Positions 55,177 to 64,000 of a stretch of 64,000 bases of DNA are shown here, one piece after another; the stretch's first letter is position 1, and each line of letters begins with the position of its first letter. The stretch is taken from contig NZ_JAIUKZ010000006.1 in assembly GCF_020165985.1 (NCBI RefSeq), forward strand, positions 1 through 64,000, in the 5' to 3' direction. The position numbers were made by a program, and so were the translations under genes. Source of the DNA: Bacillus sp. RAR_GA_16 (GTDB lineage Bacteria > Bacillota > Bacilli > Bacillales > Guptibacillaceae). The notes under the pieces were generated by a model that saw nothing but the letters and a program-made list of their open reading frames with translations, searched no databases and was not told where the DNA came from.

Positions 55177-56183
55177 ATGACGTTGGGAATTACCAGGAGA
55201 AATATAACGTTCATGTCGTAAAAGCGATGGAGAATTTGCTGGAGGCTGTCCATAGGACCCCACTTCAGCAATCAACTACGCTTAATGATTACACAAATAA
55301 AGATGTCTTCTTGAAGATGGAAAACCTCCAGCGAACGGGTTCCTTCAAACTTCGAGGTGCATATAACAAAGTCGCCTCATTAACAGATATTGAGGCAGCT
55401 AGAGGAATTGTAGCAGCTTCAGCTGGTAATCATGCTCAGGGAGTGGCGCTTTCCGCAAGAGAGCGTGGGATAAAAGCAAAAATCTATATGCCCATTCACA
55501 CGCCGACAAGCAAAATTGAGGCAACCCGAGCTTATGGAGCAGAAGTGGTTCTTGAAGGAGAATCGTATAACGAAGCGTTTAACGGAGCAGATCGGGAGCG
55601 TGTTGAAAAAGGTGCCACATTTGTTCATGCCTTTGATGACCCTGAGGTAATGGCGGGACAGGGAACAGTTGCACTTGAAATGATGCAACAATGTCCTGAT
55701 TTAGATACGATTCTCGTCCCTGTTGGAGGTGGAGGACTATTAGCTGGAATGGCAATGGCGATTAAGTCTTATTTTCCTCATGTGAAAATCATCGGCGTCC
55801 AGGCTTCAGAAGCATCTGCGACATGGAATCGGTTTAAAGGTACTGGTCCTCTCGTTCTTCAATCAGTCAAATCAATTGCGGATGGCATTTCTGTAAAGGA
55901 AGCCGGAAAAGTAACGTATCCAATTATCGAAGAGCTAGTTGACGATATGATGACGGTTTCTGAAGAAGAAATTGCCGCTGCCATTGTCTTTATGCTTGAG
56001 AGACATAAAACACTTGTTGAAGGTGCTGGTGCAGCGTCAGTTGCTGCTGTTTTATGTAAATCAAATCGTTTAGAAGGTAACAAAATTGGTGCTGTAGTCA
56101 GTGGAGGAAACGCTGATCTTGAAAAACTATCCCTATACAAACAGCTCTCTCAACGAGCAAAAACCATCAGGCGAATTAGCTGA
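55173..56183 (+). CDS. ilvA: Threonine ammonia-lyase, short form without regulatory domain
   Basis: Product of 336 aa, PLP enzyme that makes 2-oxobutyrate for isoleucine. The PLP Lys is in RTGSFKLRGAYNK, the glycine loop in PVGGGGLLAG and the phosphate-binding region in SAGNHAQG. It lacks the C-terminal ACT-like half (usual length with it is 420 or more), so isoleucine feedback is not expected. The catabolic TdcB type has this length too, but the place at the end of the ilv-leu operon argues for a biosynthetic role. GTG at 55173 overlaps the leuD stop by 4 bases. Confidence 0.9.
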   Translation: MNDVGNYQEKYNVHVVKAMENLLEAVHRTPLQQSTTLNDYTNKDVFLKMENLQRTGSFKLRGAYNKVASLTDIEAARGIVAASAGNHAQGVALSARERGIKAKIYMPIHTPTSKIEATRAYGAEVVLEGESYNEAFNGADRERVEKGATFVHAFDDPEVMAGQGTVALEMMQQCPDLDTILVPVGGGGLLAGMAMAIKSYFPHVKIIGVQASEASATWNRFKGTGPLVLQSVKSIADGISVKEAGKVTYPIIEELVDDMMTVSEEEIAAAIVFMLERHKTLVEGAGAASVAAVLCKSNRLEGNKIGAVVSGGNADLEKLSLYKQLSQRAKTIRRIS

Positions 56184-56192
56184 TGGTTTTCT
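56160..56192 (+). terminator. Terminator of the ilv-leu operon
   Basis: AAAACCATCAG pairs with CTGATGGTTTT around a short loop and a TCTCTT tail follows. It overlaps the end of ilvA. Confidence 0.85.
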
Positions 56193-56244
56193 CTTGCTCA
56201 CGTCAGAAAGTAATGTTTGATTATTGTGACTTTTTGCTCAGTAA

Positions 56245-56273
56245 TTGACACTCATAAAGTACCATGCTAGAAT
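56245..56273 (+). promoter_or_regulatory. SigA-type promoter of metNPQ
   Basis: TTGACA (56245-56250) and TAGAAT (56268-56273) are 17 bases apart, about 50 bases before the S-box. Confidence 0.75.
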
Positions 56274-56320
56274 TCAATTTAGCACTTAACCACAGTAAAG
56301 TAATTTAAATTTTATAATCT

Positions 56321-56480
56321 CTTATTCAGAGAGGTGGAGGGACTGGCCCTATGAAGCCCGGCAACCGTCAAACGACTCGTTTGAAAAGGTGCCAATTCCT
56401 GCAAAGCGTTTGCTTTGAGAAATGAGAGGAAGACATTGATTGATAACATGCCTTTCTACTCAAAGTAGAAAGGCATTTTT
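56321..56480 (+). ncRNA. SAM-I (S-box) riboswitch with terminator
   Basis: It has the same core as the first one: GAGGTGGAGGGACTGGCCC, ATGAAGCCCGGCAACC and AAAAGGTGCCAA. The terminator ATGCCTTTCTACT (56448-56460) with AGTAGAAAGGCAT (56464-56476) and a T-run follows. It controls metNPQ. Confidence 0.96.
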
Positions 56481-56585
56481 ATATCTCTTTTTTAAGTGCT
56501 TAAGTTAGAACAATAAAAGCATGGGACTGAAGTCCTTTTTCAGGAAGCTGGTACAACATGCAAATGCATAAAGGATGTGAGACAT

Positions 56586-57608
56586 GTGATTGAGCTAAAA
56601 GGCATAAATAAAACCTTCTTTTCGAAGTCAGGGAAGGTAGAGGCCGTTAAGGATGTTAACCTTTCAATTAAAAAAGGCGAAATATTCGGTGTGATTGGAT
56701 ACAGTGGTGCCGGAAAGAGTACGCTAATCCGGATGCTCAACCTGCTTGAGAGACCGACGGAAGGTACGGTCACAGTAGCAGGAAATAATTTATCCTCTCT
56801 AAAAGGAAAAGACCTTCGTGCAGCGAGACAGGAAATCGGCATGATCTTTCAACACTTTAATATCCTTTGGTCACGAACGGTTCGCGACAACATTGCGTTT
56901 CCACTTGAGATTTCGGGTGTTCCGAAAGAAAAAAGAATGAAACGTGTTGATGAATTAATTAAACTTGTTGGACTAGAAGGGAGAGAGGCAGCTTATCCAT
57001 CACAGCTAAGTGGAGGACAGAAGCAGCGGGTTGGTATTGCACGAGCGCTTGCAAATAATCCTAAAGTTCTCCTATGTGATGAAGCTACTTCTGCTCTAGA
57101 TCCTAAAACGACAGATAGTATTCTTGAGCTCCTGACAGAAATTAATCAGAAGTTAGGTCTCACGATTGTGTTAATCACTCATGAAATGCATGTTATTCGT
57201 AAAATCTGTCACCGTGTGGCTGTAATGGAGAACGGCAGAGTTGTTGAGAAAGGTTCCGTGCTTGAAGTCTTTCATCACCCACAAGAAGAGATTACGAAAG
57301 ATTTCGTGAATCAGTTGAGTGAGCCTGAAGAAATGAAGGAATCGATCGCACACCTAGCAGCAAGTCAAGAAGGCGAACTCGTTCAGTTCACGTTCCTAAA
57401 GGGGAAAACGGGCTCACCGCTTGTGACGGAGTTAATTCGTCAATTCGAAATTGAAGTGAACATTATTCAAGGTAAAATCTCTCATACGCAAGATGGTCCT
57501 TATGGAAAGCTTTCTGTCTTTCTTAAAGGAGAACCGGCTGTCGTTGAAAGTGCGCTAAAGTATGTTCGTGAGCAAGGAGTAGAAGCGGAGGTGATTATAA
57601 ATGATTGA
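56586..57608 (+). CDS. metN: Methionine ABC transporter ATP-binding protein
   Basis: Product of 340 aa. Walker A GYSGAGKS, signature LSGGQKQRVG, Walker B VLLCDEATSALDP and the NIL domain at the C-terminus (about residues 260-340, regulatory methionine binding) are present. HFNILWSRTVRDNIAFPLEI is typical of MetN. GTG at 56586 is chosen because AAAGGA lies 10 bases before it; a GTG at 56577 overlaps the site. It is the first gene of metN-metP-metQ. Confidence 0.96.
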   Translation: MIELKGINKTFFSKSGKVEAVKDVNLSIKKGEIFGVIGYSGAGKSTLIRMLNLLERPTEGTVTVAGNNLSSLKGKDLRAARQEIGMIFQHFNILWSRTVRDNIAFPLEISGVPKEKRMKRVDELIKLVGLEGREAAYPSQLSGGQKQRVGIARALANNPKVLLCDEATSALDPKTTDSILELLTEINQKLGLTIVLITHEMHVIRKICHRVAVMENGRVVEKGSVLEVFHHPQEEITKDFVNQLSEPEEMKESIAHLAASQEGELVQFTFLKGKTGSPLVTELIRQFEIEVNIIQGKISHTQDGPYGKLSVFLKGEPAVVESALKYVREQGVEAEVIIND

Positions 57609-58269
57609 ATCACTTTTTCCGAATGTGAACTGGGAATCGATGTGGGAAGCTACCGTTCAAACAGCTTATATGACGGCAATCTCCGTACTAGCAACATTTA
57701 TTCTTGGTATTCTGCTTGGATTGTTATTGTTTCTAACCGGAAGAGGGAATATATGGCAAAATAAATTTATCAATAGCATCATTGCTGGAATCGTAAACTT
57801 ATTCCGCTCCATCCCTTTTATTATATTGATCATTTTACTCATTCCGCTTTCTGTTTATATTATTGGAACCATGCTTGGCGCGAATGCAGCTCTACCAGCA
57901 CTTATTGCAGGTGCAGCACCGTTTTATGCACGAATGGTTGAAATTGCCCTAAGAGAAGTAGACAAAGGAGTGATTGAAGCTTCTCAGTCAATGGGCGCTT
58001 CAAACGGGGAAATTATTTTTAAAGTTCTTCTTCCTGAAGCAATGCCGGCCCTCATCTCAGGTATTACGGTTACAGCGATTGCACTTGTCAGTTACACCGC
58101 AATGGCTGGTGTTGTTGGTGCAGGGGGACTTGGAAACCTTGCTTACCTTGAAGGATTCCAACGAAATAATCCTGACGTGACGCTCGTTGCGACAGTTTTA
58201 ATATTGGTTATTGTTGCGATCCTTCAGATTGCTGGAGATGTAGCAACGCGAATCATCGACAAAAGATAA
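57601..58269 (+). CDS. metP: Methionine ABC transporter permease
   Basis: Product of 222 aa with five TM helices. EASQSMGASNGEIIFKVLLP is the EAA-type loop (coupling to MetN), and the first segment SMWEATVQTAYMTAISVLAT follows the MetI/MetP pattern. ATG at 57601 overlaps the end of metN by 8 bases. It is the membrane channel for D- and L-methionine import. Confidence 0.95.
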   Translation: MIESLFPNVNWESMWEATVQTAYMTAISVLATFILGILLGLLLFLTGRGNIWQNKFINSIIAGIVNLFRSIPFIILIILLIPLSVYIIGTMLGANAALPALIAGAAPFYARMVEIALREVDKGVIEASQSMGASNGEIIFKVLLPEAMPALISGITVTAIALVSYTAMAGVVGAGGLGNLAYLEGFQRNNPDVTLVATVLILVIVAILQIAGDVATRIIDKR

Positions 58270-58289
58270 AGAAAAGAGGAGAGAAAACC

Positions 58290-59126
58290 ATGAAGAAATT
58301 TTTAACCCTAATTGCAGTACTTACTCTTGCCGTACTTGCCGCTTGTGGTAATAATGGCGACAGTGAAAGTTCTGGAGATAGCGAAGATTCGAAGAAAATT
58401 GTAGTAGGTGCTTCAAACATTCCACACGCTGAAATTCTTGAAAAAGCAAAACCGATGCTTGAAGAAAAAGGAATAGAACTTGAAATTAAAACGTTCCAGG
58501 ATTACATTCTACCGAATAAAACGCTTGCTAGTGGTGAACTAGATGCAAACTATTTCCAAACGATTCCATATATGGAGCTTCAAATGGAAGAAAACGATAA
58601 TTATGATTTCGTTAATGCAGGCGGCATTCACATTGAGCCAATCGGTGTTTATTCACAGAATTATAAGAGCTTAGATGAGCTTCCAGATGGTGCTCAAATC
58701 ATTATGAGTAACTCTGTTTCTGACCACGGACGCATGCTTTCTTTACTTGAAGCACAAGGATTAATTACCCTAAAAGAAGGCGTGAAAGCTTCTGACGCAA
58801 CAGTAGAAGATATCGCGGAAAACCCTAAGAACATTGAATTCAAAACAGACGTAGAAGCATCACTTCTTCCGCAGATCTACCAGCAAGGTGAAGGCGATGC
58901 CGTTATGATTAACACAAACTACGCCATTGATGCAGGCCTAAATCCGCAAGAAGATGCGATTGCTCTTGAAGATTCAGACTCACCTTACGTAAACGTGATT
59001 ACCGTGAACAAAGGTGATGAAGATAATGAAGCCATTCAAGCATTAGTAGACGTGCTACATTCTGATGAAATTCAAAGCTTTATCGAAGAAGAATATGATG
59101 GTGCTGTCGTACCCGTAGACGAATAA
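58290..59126 (+). CDS. metQ: Methionine-binding lipoprotein
   Basis: Product of 278 aa. The lipobox is VLAAC at residues 15-19, then an acidic Ser/Asp/Gly linker; the NLPA-type domain follows (VGASNIPHAEILEKAKPMLE, DYILPNKTLASGELDANYFQ). Lipid-anchored on the outside of the membrane, it delivers methionine to MetNP. ATG at 58290 follows AGAGGAGAG. A terminator follows. Confidence 0.96.
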   Translation: MKKFLTLIAVLTLAVLAACGNNGDSESSGDSEDSKKIVVGASNIPHAEILEKAKPMLEEKGIELEIKTFQDYILPNKTLASGELDANYFQTIPYMELQMEENDNYDFVNAGGIHIEPIGVYSQNYKSLDELPDGAQIIMSNSVSDHGRMLSLLEAQGLITLKEGVKASDATVEDIAENPKNIEFKTDVEASLLPQIYQQGEGDAVMINTNYAIDAGLNPQEDAIALEDSDSPYVNVITVNKGDEDNEAIQALVDVLHSDEIQSFIEEEYDGAVVPVDE

Positions 59127-59129
59127 GGG

Positions 59130-59165
59130 AAAAAGGTTCTCCGCCAATGTGGCAGAGAACCTTTT

Positions 59166-59166
<1 letters not shown>
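59130..59166. terminator. Bidirectional terminator between metQ and ldh
   Basis: AAAAAGGTTCTC pairs with GAGAACCTTTTTT over a 13-base loop; both strands have a T-run, and it overlaps the convergent ldh stop. Confidence 0.9.
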
Positions 59167-60152
<986 letters not shown>

Positions 60153-60178
60153 TCATAACGTATCCCTTTAGGAATGAG

Positions 60179-60194
60179 TGTGACATACATCACA
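60179..60194. promoter_or_regulatory. Rex- or FNR-type operator of ldh
   Basis: TGTGACATACATCACA has the two half-sites TGTGA and TCACA spaced by 6 bases. This fits both redox-sensing Rex and Bacillus FNR; the family known to act on ldh in Bacillus is Rex. It lies about 66 bases before the start codon. Confidence 0.55.
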
Positions 60195-60208
60195 TGTAAG
60201 CGCTACAA
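60195..60208. promoter_or_regulatory. CcpA cre site of ldh
   Basis: TGTAAGCGCTACAA is a near-perfect cre and is directly next to the TGTGA-N6-TCACA palindrome, so redox and carbon signals may compete or cooperate here. Confidence 0.6.
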
Positions 60209-60296
60209 AAAAACATTTCTAATGAAAAGAATGGATAGCATGGTTAAGCACTTCTCATACTAGTATGGATGATAATGATAAAAGGAGGCCTGTGTC

Positions 60297-60668
60297 TTGA
60301 AACAGGAACAGGAATTTAACAATTTCGCAGAAGCAGCGTTACATGATTATAAAGAAGGATTAGGCATGTTTACTGAAAAAATGCCGCAGCTTGCTAAAAA
60401 GTATTCGGCGTTTACAGAAGCTTGTTTTAAAGAGGGAGAAGTGAGTCAAAAAGAGAAGCAGATGATTGCTCTTGGCATTTCGATTTTTTCACAGGATGAG
60501 TACTGCATTATTTATCATACAAAAGGATGTCTGGATCAAGGTTGCTCCGAGCAAGAGATTCTTGAAACAGTAGGTGTTACTGCAGCTTTCGGCGGTGGAG
60601 CTGCCATGAGTCAGGCTGTTACGCTTGTGCAAGAATGTATGAAAGATTTAAACCAGCCGAAGCACTAA
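60297..60668 (+). CDS. yurZ: Carboxymuconolactone decarboxylase family protein YurZ
   Basis: Product of 123 aa with an AhpD-like all-helical CMD fold. SQKEKQMIALGISIFSQDEY, then CIIYHTKGCLDQGCSEQEIL contains the Cys and His of the CxxxH-type redox motif. It is a probable thiol-dependent peroxidase or reductase. TTG at 60297 follows AAAGGAGG at good spacing. In B. subtilis yurZ lies between the suf and metQ genes, as here. Confidence 0.9.
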   Translation: MKQEQEFNNFAEAALHDYKEGLGMFTEKMPQLAKKYSAFTEACFKEGEVSQKEKQMIALGISIFSQDEYCIIYHTKGCLDQGCSEQEILETVGVTAAFGGGAAMSQAVTLVQECMKDLNQPKH

Positions 60669-60899
60669 GTAAATCGTGTTTCTTCCTATATAATATGCAG
60701 ATGTTTAAAAGAAATGGTATGAGGGTGGATTTGGAAGAAAAGGTACGAATCAATGTTTTCTAACTATTCAGAACAACTTTCATCCTTCTTCACCCGCTCT
60801 TATCCTTTCATATGCTGTTTGTAGGCTGTTGATGTAACGTGGTAAAGTATCTCTTGTAAGTAAAACGATATTTGAAAGGATTGATTCATTATTAACCCC

Positions 60900-61076
60900 A
60901 TGCGGTTAAACCACACACCTGAAATGGAAAAGGCGATGTACCAGTCTCACGGAGTAGGTTATGCAGAATACAGCCGTAATTTTAACAAGCGTATGCAAGT
61001 CGAACGAGAGCGTGAGATGGATCATCGTCAGAGTCTCAAAATGGTTAGTGAATTCGACCGTAAACTATCAAGATGA
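60900..61076 (+). CDS. Small charged protein of 58 aa (start uncertain, possibly ATT at 60888)
   Basis: The frame encodes a basic/acidic, mostly helical protein with HTPEMEKAMYQSHGVGYAEY, then FNKRMQVEREREMDHRQSL, no Cys and no TM segment. AAAGGA at 60875-60880 lies 7 bases before an ATT at 60888 but 19 before the ATG at 60900, so initiation at ATT (adding four residues) is possible. A good terminator follows 30 bases after the stop. It is not recognised, but the composition and boundaries look like a real gene between yurZ and suf. Confidence 0.65.
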   Translation: MRLNHTPEMEKAMYQSHGVGYAEYSRNFNKRMQVEREREMDHRQSLKMVSEFDRKLSR

Positions 61077-61104
61077 ATCAGCATCCAATATAACGACGAT
61101 CTAC

Positions 61105-61135
61105 AAAAAACCAGTCCCTTTCGGCTGGTTTTTTT
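61105..61135 (+). terminator. Terminator of the 58-aa gene
   Basis: AAAAAACCAG pairs with CTGGTTTTTT around a TCCCTTTCGG loop and more T residues follow. Confidence 0.88.
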
Positions 61136-61422
61136 GTATGAAGCTTTCTTGCTGATTTCGTTGTAGGTGTATCGATTAAATGGTAGGCTAAGAAGGGTAT
61201 GGAACGAAAAAATCAACGATTCATTCTCATTTTGAATAGCAATCCGATTCGTAGCGAACGCTAGAAAGTATGATCCCTGCGTTCCTTGATAATAGTTTGG
61301 ATTTGTTATAAAATTAGAATGAAAATAGATTGAGAATGACTCAGCACACATTCCTTGACATACACCTTATAGGTACTACAATAAGGAAGGAATAGTATAA
61401 ACGTTATTGGAGGTATTCACAA
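61136..61422 (+). promoter_or_regulatory. Leader and promoter of the suf operon
   Basis: TTGACA (61355-61360) and TACAAT (61377-61382) are 16 bases apart and form the likely promoter. TGAGAATGA (about 61331) and ATTCTCATTTTGAAT (about 61231) are loosely Fur-like. No gene was seen here. Confidence 0.55.
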
Positions 61423-62208
61423 ATGGCAGCATCAACTCTAAAGATTGAGAATCTTCATGTTTCCATTGAGGGAAAAGAGATTATCAAAGGATTAAACCTT
61501 GAAATAAATGGTGGAGAAATCCACGCAGTAATGGGGCCGAACGGTACAGGTAAATCTACCTTAGCTTCAGCAATTATGGGCCATCCGAAATACGAAATCA
61601 CTGAAGGCAGTGTCTTCCTTGATAATGAAGATGTACTTGAAATGGAAGTTGATGAGCGTGCAAAAGCTGGACTCTTCCTTGCAATGCAGTACCCAAGTGA
61701 AGTAAGCGGCGTAACAAACGCTGATTTCCTTCGTTCTGCAATTAATGCTCGTCGTGAAGAAGGCGATGAAATTTCTCTAATGAAATTCATCAAAAAGCTA
61801 GACGGCAAAATGGCTGAACTTGATATGGGTGAAGAATTTGCACAGCGTTACCTAAACGAAGGTTTCTCTGGTGGTGAAAAGAAGCGTAACGAAATTCTTC
61901 AGCTTATGATGCTTGAACCAAAGATTGCTGTTCTTGATGAAATTGACTCCGGTCTTGATATCGATGCGCTTAAAGTCGTTTCTAAAGGTGTAAACGCAAT
62001 GCGCAATGAAAGCTTCGGTTGCTTAATTATCACTCACTATCAGCGTCTGTTGAATTACATTACACCGGACAAAGTACACGTAATGATGCAAGGTCGTATT
62101 GTGAAATCTGGTGGTGCTGAACTAGCACAGCGCCTTGAAGCAGAAGGCTATGATTGGATTAAAGAAGAACTTGGCATTAAAGACGAAACAGTTGGTCAAG
62201 AAGCGTAA
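61423..62208 (+). CDS. sufC: Fe-S cluster assembly ATPase SufC
   Basis: Product of 261 aa, ABC-type ATPase without a membrane partner. Walker [11 protein letters not shown], signature [11 protein letters not shown] (the SufC-specific form) and Walker [15 protein letters not shown] are present. It forms a complex with SufB and SufD that builds Fe-S clusters in the cytoplasm. ATG at 61423 follows TTGGAGGT. It is the first gene of suf, as in B. subtilis. Confidence 0.97.
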   Translation: MAASTLKIENLHVSIEGKEIIKGLNLEINGGEIHAVMGPNGTGKSTLASAIMGHPKYEITEGSVFLDNEDVLEMEVDERAKAGLFLAMQYPSEVSGVTNADFLRSAINARREEGDEISLMKFIKKLDGKMAELDMGEEFAQRYLNEGFSGGEKKRNEILQLMMLEPKIAVLDEIDSGLDIDALKVVSKGVNAMRNESFGCLIITHYQRLLNYITPDKVHVMMQGRIVKSGGAELAQRLEAEGYDWIKEELGIKDETVGQEA

Positions 62209-62226
62209 GCAGTAAGGAGGATGACA

Positions 62227-63534
62227 ATGTCAGTGGATACGAAAATTGCATTCGATCAAGAATACATTAAAGCTTATTCAGAAAAGCGTCAGGAACCGAA
62301 ATGGATGACTGCTCTCCGCCAGAAAGCGTTAGAGAAGTCAGAGAACCTTCCAATGCCAAAACCTGATAAAACCAAAATCGATAAGTGGAACTTTACTTCA
62401 TTTAAACATGATGTTGCTGGAGAAGCGATTTCATCACTTGATGATCTTCCTGAAGATGTACGCGATCTTGTTGCCAAAGATCAACAGTCAGGAAATCTTC
62501 TTGTGCATCGTAATTCAACACCTGTTTTTAGTCAGCTATCAAATGATCTAAAAGAACAAGGTGTGATTTTCACAGATATACAAACAGCTCTTCAAAATCA
62601 CAGTGATCTTGTTGAGAAGTACTTTATGAAAGACGTCATGAAAGTAGATGAGAATCGCTTAACTGCTGTTCACGCTGCTCTTCTTAATAGCGGTACTTTC
62701 TTGTACGTACCTCGAAACGTTGAAATTGAAGTGCCAATTCAAGCACTATACTGGCAAGAAGATCCTGAAGCTGGGTTATTCAATCACGTGATTATCGTAG
62801 CAGAGGACAATAGCTCTGTGACATATGTTGAGAATTTCTTATCTTATGGTCACGATGTAGAGTCAGTTGCGAACCTTATTGCTGAAGTTCACGTTGGACA
62901 GAACGCACGCGTTACCTTTGGTTCTGTTGATAACCTTGCAACAGGTGTGACAACTTACGTTAACCGCCGTGCAAACGTAGCGCGTGACGGTAAAGTTGAT
63001 TGGGCTCTCGCTCAAATGAACGATGGTAACACGGTTTCTACTAATACAACACACCTTATTGGTGATGGTTCTTATGCTGATTCTAAGACAGTAACGATTG
63101 GTCGCGGAAGTCAGAGCCAGAACTTCACAAATCAGATCTTCCATCACGGACAAAATTCTGAAGGTGTTCTTCTTGTACACGGTGTTCAAAAAGATAGTGC
63201 GAGCGCCATCTTTAACGGCGTAACGAAAATTGAACATGGTGCGAAAAAGTCAAACGGCGAACAAACTCAGCGTGTTCTTATGATGAATGAGAAAGCGCGT
63301 GGGGATGCAAACCCAATTCTTCTTATTGATGAAGACGATGTTATGGCAGGCCACGCTGCATCCGTTGGTAAAGTTGATCCAGTTCAGCTTTATTACTTGC
63401 AAAGTCGCGGAATCTCTCGTCAAGAAGCTGAACGTTTGATCATCCACGGTTTCCTAGCTCCGGTGATTAATGAACTTCCAATTGAGGGCGTTCGTAAACG
63501 TGCGGTAGAGGTTACTGAAGGGAAAGTTAATTAA
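62227..63534 (+). CDS. sufD: Fe-S cluster assembly protein SufD
   Basis: Product of 435 aa. The N-terminal helical part and the large right-handed beta-helix typical of SufB/SufD are visible (repeat-like strands ARVTFGSVDNLATGVTTYVN, HLIGDGSYADSKTVTIGRGS), and the C-terminal pattern ends with GISRQEAERLIIHGFLAPVI. It is a scaffold-like partner of SufC. ATG at 62227 fits AAGGAGG; an ATG two codons earlier is too close. It is 18 bases after sufC. Confidence 0.96.
   Translation: MSVDTKIAFDQEYIKAYSEKRQEPKWMTALRQKALEKSENLPMPKPDKTKIDKWNFTSFKHDVAGEAISSLDDLPEDVRDLVAKDQQSGNLLVHRNSTPVFSQLSNDLKEQGVIFTDIQTALQNHSDLVEKYFMKDVMKVDENRLTAVHAALLNSGTFLYVPRNVEIEVPIQALYWQEDPEAGLFNHVIIVAEDNSSVTYVENFLSYGHDVESVANLIAEVHVGQNARVTFGSVDNLATGVTTYVNRRANVARDGKVDWALAQMNDGNTVSTNTTHLIGDGSYADSKTVTIGRGSQSQNFTNQIFHHGQNSEGVLLVHGVQKDSASAIFNGVTKIEHGAKKSNGEQTQRVLMMNEKARGDANPILLIDEDDVMAGHAASVGKVDPVQLYYLQSRGISRQEAERLIIHGFLAPVINELPIEGVRKRAVEVTEGKVN

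Positions 63535-64000
<466 letters not shown>

Overview
The window looks like chromosomal DNA of a low-to-medium GC, spore-forming member of the Bacillaceae. The evidence is strong AGGAGG-type ribosome binding sites with frequent GTG/TTG starts, SAM-I (S-box) and T-box leaders, CcpA-type cre sites, Fur-regulated basic protein families, a YteA-type protein, an intracellular subtilisin, and gene order matching the Bacillus subtilis yus/suf/met region. From fadM rightwards, the order fadM-fadN-fadA-fadE-yusI-gcvH-yusG-yusF-yusE-(insert)-metN-metP-metQ-(ldh)-yurZ-sufC-sufD-sufS is the B. subtilis order with extra blocks inserted. The species cannot be named from the sequence alone; a Pseudalkalibacillus- or Alkalihalobacillus-like organism is a guess.

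Layout. 1-5.2 kb is accessory-looking and AT-rich: the 3' end of a methyltransferase gene, three unrelated GNAT acetyltransferases, a stand-alone tyrosine recombinase, a LytTR regulator/DUF3021 membrane-protein pair and two small membrane proteins. 5.3-7.7 kb is an IclR regulator/MFS exporter/GlcG-like operon. 8-19 kb is mixed housekeeping and small genes: a lipoprotein with a probable TIM-barrel domain, a NUDIX hydrolase, a divergent TetR regulator and ABC exporter, FbpB- and FbpA-type small basic proteins, a MOSC protein, HU, a PhoH/PIN ATPase, an intracellular subtilisin and a cupin. 19-26 kb holds a voltage-gated-type K+ channel, a five-gene operon of an ECF sigma factor with two ABC ATPases and two membrane proteins (with a good ECF-type promoter in front of it), and a hemolysin III-like protein. 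26-39.5 kb holds a carotenoid-desaturase-like oxidoreductase, small conserved genes, fatty-acid beta-oxidation (fadM, fadNAE with a FadR operator), yusI, gcvH, yusG, a peroxiredoxin, yteA, yusF and yusE. 39.8-42 kb is sigI-rsgI, where sigI carries a +1 frameshift as read here.

42.5-59.1 kb is an amino-acid biosynthesis and uptake block in three transcription units: S-box-metX-metY, ilvE-T-box-ilvB-ilvN-ilvC-leuA-leuB-leuC-leuD-ilvA, and S-box-metN-metP-metQ. Methionine and branched-chain supply are therefore controlled by premature termination in response to SAM and to uncharged tRNA (probably tRNA-Leu), with a cre site for carbon control. 59.1-64 kb has ldh (opposite strand, with adjacent cre and TGTGA-N6-TCACA operators), yurZ, a small unknown gene and the start of the suf iron-sulfur assembly operon, cut off inside sufS.

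The most notable observations are the broken sigI, the self-regulated-looking ECF/ABC operon whose large permease carries an M1-peptidase-like outer domain without a zinc site, a palindromic repeat element between yusG and the peroxiredoxin gene, likely non-standard start codons (CTG for leuD, ATT for a small gene before suf), and several unannotated small genes. No CRISPR array, rRNA or tRNA gene was seen.
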